A program made the position numbers and the translations under genes. From positions 1-5,113 of the forward strand of contig CAIOSF010000285.1 in assembly GCA_903860855.1 (NCBI GenBank): 5,113 nucleotides of DNA, given 5' to 3'. Position 1 is the stretch's first letter, and each line of letters starts with the position of its first letter. The notes beneath the pieces are model-generated. The model saw nothing but the letters and a program-made list of their open reading frames with translations. It made no database searches and was not told the DNA's origin. Shown one piece after another: positions 1-5,113 of this stretch. The stretch comes from an uncultured Alphaproteobacteria bacterium. GTDB taxonomy: Bacteria > Pseudomonadota > Alphaproteobacteria > Rickettsiales > Midichloriaceae.

Positions 1-1144
1 ATTTACCCATGCATTCTTTAAAGCTTTGCTCTTTCTTGGCGCCGGTAGTGTCATCCATGCTCTGCACGGAGAACAGGATATTCGACAAATGGGAGGTCTG
101 AGGAAAAAGATACCGATCACATATCTACTGATGTTAATTGGGACTCTCGCCATATGCGGTATATATCCTCTGTCAGGGTTTTATTCCAAGGATCTGATTC
201 TGGAAATGCTGCATCATGCTACTTCTGTTGGTTCTGGTGGTAAGTTTTCTGAGTTCTCTAATGCCGCATTAGGCGCGTCATTCATTGACATAGCCTGGTT
301 TAGTTATAGCATTTGTTTGCTTACTGTTGGTCTGACATCCTTCTACTCGTGGCGGTTGTTCGTATTGGTTTTTGGGAAGAGAGGCAGTGATGTTTCTGAT
401 AAACATCCTAATGCTTCAGAGTCTGGAGTTTTTATGATTACGCCAATGATCATTCTAGCTTCTGGTGCTATTTTAGCGGGAATACTAGGTGATACGTTAG
501 GCTTAGGAAGTAGAACCTGGTGGTCTGATGTTCTAGCATTACCAAAAACAGAACACAAACTGGTACAGAAATTGAATCATGATGTGGGATTGAATCAAAA
601 CATAGGATCAAATGCAGACACAGGTATATCAGAAGCTGGTATAGACGAAGACACAGACATGAGCAGCAAAAGAGAGGAGGGTGATGATAGCACGACCATG
701 AGTGCCCAAGCTAAGGCCTCATTCGCCTATGAAAAGCTCTTTGAGCTTTTACCTTTGATCATATCCGTTCTCGGTATTGCCACTGCACAATTCACATATG
801 TCTATACCAACGGTATAACGAGATTCTTCACTAGAAGATTGAGCTCTCTTTATAGTTTGATATACAATAAATATTACTTTGATGAGATCTATAATTTAAT
901 ATTTGTCAGTGGTTTTAGGTTAATAGCCAAGATAATCTGGAAAGTATGTGATGTCAGGTTTATAGATGGTATTCCGAATGGATTAGCATCACTATCACGT
1001 TGCCTCGCCTACGTGCAGAGTCGAATTCATACAGGAAAGATTTATCAATATAGTTGGGTTATGTTTATTGCTCTTATGTTATTGATATATTATGGGATAT
1101 TTAGAGCGACGGACGAAATGACTTTTATGCAAATTGGTGGTTAA
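1..1144 (+). CDS. nuoL: NADH-quinone oxidoreductase subunit L, 5'-truncated by window edge
   Basis: NuoL is the distal antiporter-like subunit of complex I in the inner membrane; it carries a proton channel and the long lateral helix. The frame is open from base 2 (F-T-H-A-F-F-K-A-L-L-F-L), so the gene starts before the window; the TTG at 26 is only an internal codon. About 380 C-terminal residues are present. Lys at 20-22 in HAFFKALLFL and Lys-Asp at 188-193 in GFYSKD match E. coli K342 and K399/D400, which I place from memory; their spacing here is 56 residues against 57 in E. coli. Downstream are helices ending near 490, a polar stretch (545-721), another helix (about 737-800), the lateral-helix region with YNKYYFDEIYNL (865-900), and a last membrane helix (about 1060-1100). 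The C-terminal part is roughly 100 residues longer than in E. coli, partly because of the polar stretch. The TAA stop lies 5 bases before nuoM, so the two are co-transcribed. Confidence 0.97.
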   Translation, partial: FTHAFFKALLFLGAGSVIHALHGEQDIRQMGGLRKKIPITYLLMLIGTLAICGIYPLSGFYSKDLILEMLHHATSVGSGGKFSEFSNAALGASFIDIAWFSYSICLLTVGLTSFYSWRLFVLVFGKRGSDVSDKHPNASESGVFMITPMIILASGAILAGILGDTLGLGSRTWWSDVLALPKTEHKLVQKLNHDVGLNQNIGSNADTGISEAGIDEDTDMSSKREEGDDSTTMSAQAKASFAYEKLFELLPLIISVLGIATAQFTYVYTNGITRFFTRRLSSLYSLIYNKYYFDEIYNLIFVSGFRLIAKIIWKVCDVRFIDGIPNGLASLSRCLAYVQSRIHTGKIYQYSWVMFIALMLLIYYGIFRATDEMTFMQIGG

Positions 1145-1149
1145 GCTAT

Positions 1150-2796
1150 ATGATACTTTCATTTCTCATAACATTTCCGATATTATCTGCAGCTGCGGTT
1201 ATGCTCATTGGGAAAACCCCAAAAGTTCAGAAAGATTTGAAGATTTTTGCATTGCTTGTATCGGTAGTTGAACTGATCGCTGCGGCTTGTATGTATTATA
1301 GGTTTCTATTCAATCATTCTAATAACTATGTTAGTTATGGTCAGTACCACTTTGTTGAAAGGTATGCCTGGGTGCCAAGCTATAATATTGAGTATTTCCT
1401 GGGAATTGATGGTCTATCGGTATACTTTATTTTGCTTACAGCGATATTAACCCCTCTTTGTTTGCTGGTGAGTTGGAAAAGTATCGAAAATAGGGTGTCA
1501 ACTTATTTTGCTCTCTTTCTTCTAATGGAGGGGATCATTATTGGGTTTTTCGCCGCTCTTGATTTGGTTTTATTCTATTTATTTTTCGAATCTGTGTTAA
1601 TACCAATGTTCTTTATCATTGGTGGATGGGGAGGTGAAAATAGAATATATGCGACATTTAAATTCTTTTTATATACTTTTTTTGGCTCGGTATTCATGCT
1701 AGTTGCCATAACATATATCATATATAATTGCGGATCTGGTGATATATCACGCTTTACAACTAGTGATTTTGATGGCGTTCGCTCAAGTCATTTGCTGTGG
1801 CTAGCAATCTTTATAGCATTTGCTGTTAAGATACCCATGTGGCCGTTTCACACCTGGCTGCCGGACGCTCACGTTCAGGCCCCAACGGGGGGTTCTGTAA
1901 TCCTTGCCGGAGTTTTGCTGAAGATGGGGGGATATGGCATGTTGCGTGTGCTTTTACCTCTGATGCCTCATTTATCATTTGATGTATTTGGTAACACCAT
2001 CCAAATATTAAGTATCATAGCCATTATATATACATCCTTCGTTGCCTTGGCTCAAACAGATATGAAAAAAATGATTGCTTACTCATCTGTAGCTCATATG
2101 GGGTATGTTACCGCGGGGATTTTTACTAATTTTGATATCTTCACTGGTTTTATCAGAGTAGTTAGCCTTTCCGGAGTGGCATCTGCTGTAGCTTTAGGTT
2201 CAGGAGGGGTATTAGGCTCTACTGTGTCGCCTGGAGCGATGATAGAGGGGCTGAGTGCGGCGACCAACTTTGAGCTCAGTGGGATGAGCGGAGCCATGAT
2301 GCAGATGATCAGTCATGGAGTTATTTCATCAGCTTTATTCCTCATAGTTGGGATGTTGTACGAGCGCACCCACACGAAAGAAATTGCTGCCTATGGCGGA
2401 TTAGCGCATAAAATGCCTGTACTGTCAGCTTTCTTCATGCTATTCATGCTTGCCTCGGTTGGTTTGCCTGGTACATCTGGGTTCGTAGGAGAATTTATGG
2501 TAATCGTTGCTGTATTCGGTGTTAAACCGATCTATGGTTTTTGTGTTGCAACTGGAATGGTCATGGGTGCTGCTTATATGCTTACTCTTTATCGCAGAGT
2601 TGTATTTACTGATTATAGCGATGATGCATCAGTGGTTATGGCTGGAACAGCTACAAGCAAGACCACAACTGATATATCATGTCGAGAAGTATTGATTTTA
2701 GCTATGTTATCTATATTAGTATTGCTGCTAGGTATATATCCAAAGGTTATTTTGCCTGTTATAGATAATACTATCTATGCTATGATCAACCAATAA
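1150..2796 (+). CDS. nuoM: NADH-quinone oxidoreductase subunit M
   Basis: NuoM is the middle antiporter-like subunit of the complex I membrane arm and forms one proton channel. The 548-residue product is longer than the usual 490-510. Residues expected for pumping are visible: Glu147 in FFESVLIP (E. coli E144), Lys227 in FAVKIPMWPFHTWLPDAH (K234), Lys258 in LLKMGGYG (K265), His316 in SSVAHMG, and Glu448 in GTSGFVGEF (E407). Lys258 to Glu448 spans 190 residues against 142 in E. coli, so about 48 extra residues lie between them, after SSVAHMGYVTAGIF and before GAMMQMISHG. The loop before the last helix (residues about 486-510) is also somewhat long and polar. The ATG at 1150 gives the expected short hydrophobic N-terminus; only a weak GGTGG (1136-1140) precedes it, and translation is probably coupled to nuoL, whose stop is 5 bases upstream. 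No frameshift is seen. Confidence 0.98.
   Translation: MILSFLITFPILSAAAVMLIGKTPKVQKDLKIFALLVSVVELIAAACMYYRFLFNHSNNYVSYGQYHFVERYAWVPSYNIEYFLGIDGLSVYFILLTAILTPLCLLVSWKSIENRVSTYFALFLLMEGIIIGFFAALDLVLFYLFFESVLIPMFFIIGGWGGENRIYATFKFFLYTFFGSVFMLVAITYIIYNCGSGDISRFTTSDFDGVRSSHLLWLAIFIAFAVKIPMWPFHTWLPDAHVQAPTGGSVILAGVLLKMGGYGMLRVLLPLMPHLSFDVFGNTIQILSIIAIIYTSFVALAQTDMKKMIAYSSVAHMGYVTAGIFTNFDIFTGFIRVVSLSGVASAVALGSGGVLGSTVSPGAMIEGLSAATNFELSGMSGAMMQMISHGVISSALFLIVGMLYERTHTKEIAAYGGLAHKMPVLSAFFMLFMLASVGLPGTSGFVGEFMVIVAVFGVKPIYGFCVATGMVMGAAYMLTLYRRVVFTDYSDDASVVMAGTATSKTTTDISCREVLILAMLSILVLLLGIYPKVILPVIDNTIYAMINQ
2125..2262 (+). other. In-frame 46-residue insertion within nuoM, flanked by TNF repeats
   Basis: NuoM residues 326-371 have no counterpart in the usual family layout, where the GIF after SSVAHMG is followed within about a dozen residues by the GA-x-x-Q-M-x-SHG helix. 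The segment is rich in Gly, Ser, Ala and Val and looks more GC-rich than its surroundings. It starts with TNFDIFTG, and the canonical path resumes with TNFELSGMSG; the two copies are spaced 138 bases apart (2125 and 2263). Later parts also resemble each other (SGVASAVAL versus SHGVISSALFL), which hints at a diverged internal duplication. By NuoM topology it should lie in the periplasmic loop between helices 10 and 11. Boundaries are approximate; the excess length is firm, the origin is inference. Confidence 0.6.
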
Positions 2797-2901
2797 TATC
2801 TTAGATCGACTCTTTTTGGTGCCAAGCATTAGTCTAATTGATTGTATAAGCGGCAGCAGTTTAATGATAGCAAATAGTTTTTTAGTTAGTGATTAGTAAC
2901 A

Positions 2902-4500
2902 ATGTACAATTTGATGACTGAGTCTTTAATTTTTATATTACCAGAGATCATTATCTTATTAGGGATTTTAGTCCTATTGATCCTAAAGATGTGCAATCTA
3001 AAGGACATGAGATTGATGAGTCATTGCGCTATACCATTCTTAATAGCTAGTGCCTATATCTTGATAAGAAACTATTTATATACAGGTGTGGGACATGCCT
3101 TCAGCGATGCAATAACCCATGACACATTTGTATATTTTGCCCAGCTTTTTCTTCTTATAGCATCAATACTGATATTTTTAATGTTAGCTGGTTCAGAAAA
3201 GATGCAGCCTGAAATCCCAGCTCTTCTTCTTGCCTCTGTCTTGGGAAGCATGGTTATTATAGCAAGTAATGATTTTATCGTTTTGTATCTTGGACTTGAG
3301 CTGGCAAGCCTCTCTCTCTATGTATGCGTTGCATCGCGCACTACAAATAATTTTTCTCTAGAAAGTGGGATTAAATACTTTATTCTAGGCAGTTCGGTAA
3401 GTGGGATATATCTTTTTGGTGCGGCCCTGATATATATATCATCTGGCTGTATTGATTTTGACCAAATAGCTGCGGCTAATCCATTTGCTCAACTTATAAC
3501 CGGCGATGATGCTGGGATTTTAGCTATACCAATGGCATTCTGGGTTGGTATCATCATGATAATAATTAGCTTATGCTTTAAACTCTCGATCGCACCTTTT
3601 CATACGTGGGCTCCTGATGTCTATCAGGGAGCTCCTACAGTCATCACCGCTTTTATTGGGAGTATTTCCAAAATCTCTGCTGCCTGCATCATGGTAAAAC
3701 TTGTGTGCAATGTTTTTGACCTGATGATTTCTAATATTCAGCAGATCTTGGTTATTGTTGCGGTGATATCGATGATTGTTGGGAGTTTAGGTGGTATCAT
3801 GCAAAAGAGCGTCAAAAGAATGCTTGCTTATAGCACAGTAACCCACATGGGCTTTATCCTGGCAGCCCTAGCAGCTGTTTCAAGTGATGGGCTTAATAAT
3901 ACTGGTACAGTAGGAGCAATGAATTATCTTATTATTTACGTTATATGCATCGTGATTCCTACTTTTACCTCAATAACATACTTGGGTCGTAATCATGATA
4001 TTACCATAAAACAATTATCAGGATTAAAATCGCGTAGTCCAGTAATAGCAGCCAGCTTAGCTATGCTGATGTTGTCGTCAATAGGTATCCCGCCATTACC
4101 AGGATTCTTCGCAAAGTTCTATGTTGTTGGTGGATTGGTTGATGCAGAAATGTATGGTATAGCATCCTTCCTAGTGATTATGAGTGTATTGAGTAGTTTT
4201 TATTATCTTAGAGTGATAAAGTACATGTACTTCACTGAGGATGAGAGTGAATTGGCTAGTAATCACCTAAATGGAGAAGAGGTTGATCATGCTATCGATA
4301 GTAATATGAGTGGGGTTGCATTGATGGCTTCAGTAGGTTCTACTGGTAGTGAAAGAGGCGTCAACTATAGGGAACAAGGAAGCTTGTGGGAGCTGAAGGT
4401 GTTGATGGCCATTGGATTTATGGTGAACATTGCTTATCCACTCTTTGCCATTGATAGAATCTTTAATATCAGCAGGTTTATGGTTGATGTATTGTTCTAG
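2902..4500 (+). CDS. nuoN: NADH-quinone oxidoreductase subunit N
   Basis: NuoN is the antiporter-like subunit nearest the quinone-binding part of complex I and forms a proton channel in the inner membrane. The 532-residue product carries the family core: LYLGLELASLSLY with Glu133, GIKYFILGS with Lys158, LCFKLSIAPFHTWAPDVYQGAPT with Lys227, SKIS with Lys257, and PGFFAKFYV with Lys405. These correspond to E. coli E133, K158, K217, K247 and K395; the first two share the same number, which supports the ATG at 2902 over the ATG at 2914. No good ribosome binding site is visible before either. The protein is about 47 residues longer than E. coli NuoN, mostly from a polar linker at residues 445-495 (4234-4386) before the last membrane helix. 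A 105-base gap separates it from nuoM, but it is most likely the last gene of the same operon, since no convincing terminator precedes it. Confidence 0.97.
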   Translation: MYNLMTESLIFILPEIIILLGILVLLILKMCNLKDMRLMSHCAIPFLIASAYILIRNYLYTGVGHAFSDAITHDTFVYFAQLFLLIASILIFLMLAGSEKMQPEIPALLLASVLGSMVIIASNDFIVLYLGLELASLSLYVCVASRTTNNFSLESGIKYFILGSSVSGIYLFGAALIYISSGCIDFDQIAAANPFAQLITGDDAGILAIPMAFWVGIIMIIISLCFKLSIAPFHTWAPDVYQGAPTVITAFIGSISKISAACIMVKLVCNVFDLMISNIQQILVIVAVISMIVGSLGGIMQKSVKRMLAYSTVTHMGFILAALAAVSSDGLNNTGTVGAMNYLIIYVICIVIPTFTSITYLGRNHDITIKQLSGLKSRSPVIAASLAMLMLSSIGIPPLPGFFAKFYVVGGLVDAEMYGIASFLVIMSVLSSFYYLRVIKYMYFTEDESELASNHLNGEEVDHAIDSNMSGVALMASVGSTGSERGVNYREQGSLWELKVLMAIGFMVNIAYPLFAIDRIFNISRFMVDVLF

Positions 4501-4550
4501 ATTTATACAATCAAGCATTTTTATGAATGAGTAATATGATACCTAGTTAT

Positions 4551-4583
4551 TTCAACTTATTGGCTATAGTCAAATGAGTTGAA
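4551..4583. repeat. AT-rich inverted repeat downstream of nuoN
   Basis: TTCAACTTATT (4551-4561) can pair with AATGAGTTGAA (4573-4583), giving an 11-pair stem with one G-T wobble and an 11-base loop. It lies 50 bases after the nuoN stop. No T-run follows the stem on either strand, so it is not a standard intrinsic terminator. It may still mark the 3' end of the nuo transcript or be a processing or stabilising hairpin. A chance palindrome in AT-rich DNA is possible. Confidence 0.4.
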
Positions 4584-4683
4584 GAGGGGAATTGGATATA
4601 TTAAATAGAAGTGGTAATAGAAATAAGAAATTGATACCACGGCAAGGGCCTAGAGTAGAGATTAAAGTGGAATTGGCCAAGCC

Positions 4684-5004
4684 ATGATGAGTAATTGGTA
4701 TGTTTTGTTAAAAAAGACTGTTTTACGTAAGAAAGGGCCTAAGTTCACAAACGCAGTACACTATACATTGGAGATAGTATATCGTTGTTATGGGATGGAG
4801 GGTTACAAGCGTCTGTCGCTAGATGACAGGAAGAATGGCATTGTTAACAAAGTTATTTCCATTATATTAGGTAGATATTATACAGGATCAAGGCACTACA
4901 TAGAACTTCTGATTAACGGAAGCTTTAATGCTGTCGTTGATTTTTCGAAGAAGTTTGTACTAAGGTTCCCAAATTTTTTAAGTCTTTTTTGGAGTATTTA
5001 CTAA
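4684..5004 (+). CDS. Small hypothetical protein, possibly a divergent ProQ/FinO-like domain
   Basis: This 106-residue frame has no clear identity. It is basic, with a lysine/arginine-rich N-terminus (LLKKTVLRKKGPKF, residues 8-21), a probable helix (residues 22-36), and a central block with LGRYYTGSRHYIELLINGSFNAVVDFS at residues 62-88 (key residues R64, Y66, T67, S69, Y72, G79, V85, D86). That block loosely resembles the C-terminal half of ProQ/FinO RNA-chaperone domains, where A-L-x-x-Y-T-x-S-x-x-Y-L is followed by G-A-x-R-V-D-L. The usual P-L-K-I-G-I motif is not clear; KRLSLDDRKNGI (residues 42-53) would have to stand in for it. The last 15 residues are hydrophobic and aromatic and look unlike such a domain; the frame ends one base before the possible end of a mobile element, so the C-terminus could be truncated or replaced. 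Start choice is open between ATG 4684 and ATG 4687, with only weak GTGGA (4667-4671) upstream. It may be a gene remnant. Confidence 0.4.
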   Translation: MMSNWYVLLKKTVLRKKGPKFTNAVHYTLEIVYRCYGMEGYKRLSLDDRKNGIVNKVISIILGRYYTGSRHYIELLINGSFNAVVDFSKKFVLRFPNFLSLFWSIY

Positions 5005-5005
5005 A

Positions 5006-5113
5006 GGATAAGTTAGTGGTATAAGCATCAAAAGCCATCATGCCATATTATGATAATCTGTAAAATTTGCTCAAACAAAGAGATTGTAAAGAATGGGAAA
5101 GTACGCAATAAGC
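5006..5113 (+). mobile_element. Left end of an IS1-type insertion sequence (continues past window)
   Basis: The window ends inside what looks like an IS1-family element. The transposase start at 5050 is preceded by about 44 bases of non-coding DNA beginning GGATAAGTTAGTGG at 5006, comparable with the short leader between the terminal repeat and insA in IS1. The terminal repeat itself cannot be confirmed because the right end and the target duplication lie outside the window, so the boundary at 5006 is a guess from the GG start and the spacing. Insertion here would place the element just behind the small ORF at 4684-5004. Confidence 0.45.
5050..5113 (+). CDS. IS1-type transposase, N-terminal zinc-ribbon fragment (3'-truncated by window edge)
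   Basis: From ATG 5050 the frame is open to the window end, giving 21 residues: a CxxC pair (Cys4, Cys7) and then S-N-K-E-I-V-K-N-G-K-V-R-N-K. This is the first half of the zinc ribbon at the N-terminus of IS1 InsA-type proteins, where C-P-x-C is followed by a short turn, an I/V-V-x-N-G-K stretch and then a second CxxC. In IS1 this domain binds the terminal repeats, and the catalytic DDE part follows in InsB, reached by frameshifting or in one long frame. Which arrangement applies here cannot be seen. The match is short, so another zinc-ribbon transposase is possible, but the N-G-K signature favours the IS1 group. Confidence 0.7.
   Translation, partial: MIICKICSNKEIVKNGKVRNK

Noticed and set aside
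26..28. TTG at 26 as the start of the nuoL reading frame
   Set aside because: The frame is open back to base 2 and encodes the conserved FTHAFFKA of NuoL, so the true start lies outside the window.
343..558. Minus-strand open frame of 71 codons
   Set aside because: It lies wholly inside nuoL, has no family features and is a shadow of the coding strand.
2125..2290. NuoM insert as a Rickettsia-type palindromic element
   Set aside because: The length and in-frame position would fit, but I could not find a convincing long inverted repeat across it; only short partial complementarity such as GTTAGCC against GGCTCTAC.
2094..2297. Minus-strand open frame of 67 codons over the NuoM insert
   Set aside because: Proline/alanine-rich composition is what the complement of the Gly/Ser/Ala-rich insert would give; no start signal or motif supports it.
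2507..2695. Plus-strand open frame of 62 codons inside nuoM
   Set aside because: It is an out-of-frame shadow in a membrane-protein gene; its hydrophobic look follows from T-rich codons.
2845..2850. TATAAG as a promoter -10 for nuoN
   Set aside because: No acceptable -35 hexamer at 16-18 bases and no extended -10 TG; such hexamers are common by chance in AT-rich DNA.
4330..4518. Minus-strand open frame of 62 codons at the end of nuoN
   Set aside because: It overlaps the conserved nuoN tail antisense and shows no recognisable motif.
4592..4620. TTGGAT ... TAATAG as a promoter for the small ORF
   Set aside because: The 17-base spacing is right, but each hexamer matches consensus at only about half its positions, so it is not distinguishable from background.
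4501..5049. tRNA, small RNA gene or CRISPR array in the region after nuoN
   Set aside because: No cloverleaf arms, no T-loop GTTCRA-type signature and no regularly spaced repeats were seen.

Overview
The window holds the distal end of a respiratory complex I (NADH:quinone oxidoreductase, NDH-1) operon on the plus strand: the C-terminal part of nuoL, then complete nuoM and nuoN. These are the three antiporter-like, proton-pumping subunits of the membrane arm. The DNA is AT-rich by eye. The L-M-N order and the protein signatures fit an alphaproteobacterium. The AT richness, loose intergenic spacing and decayed-looking downstream DNA suggest a host-associated Rickettsiales-type lineage. That placement is inference from style and gene order, with no marker gene to confirm it.

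Layout: nuoL enters the window already in frame and ends at 1144. nuoM follows after 5 bases (1150-2796). A 105-base gap precedes nuoN (2902-4500). From 4501 to 4683 there is non-coding or degraded DNA with an AT-rich inverted repeat and a short overlapping reading frame. A small unassigned ORF lies at 4684-5004. It may be a divergent ProQ/FinO-type RNA-binding domain, but only weakly so. At the right edge the first 21 codons of an IS1-type transposase zinc ribbon begin at 5050, so a mobile element sits just downstream of the nuo operon.

NuoL, NuoM and NuoN form three successive proton channels in the inner membrane, coupled to quinone reduction in the peripheral arm. The key charged residues expected for pumping are present in all three, so the genes look functional. 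What stands out is that each carries extra length: a hydrophilic acidic/serine-rich stretch in NuoL (545-721), an extra 46-residue segment in the middle of the NuoM antiporter domain (2125-2262), and a long polar linker before the last helix of NuoN (4234-4386). I found no evidence for a new multi-gene system, CRISPR array or RNA gene. The items most worth a second look are the NuoM insert, the small ORF after nuoN and the mobile-element boundary.
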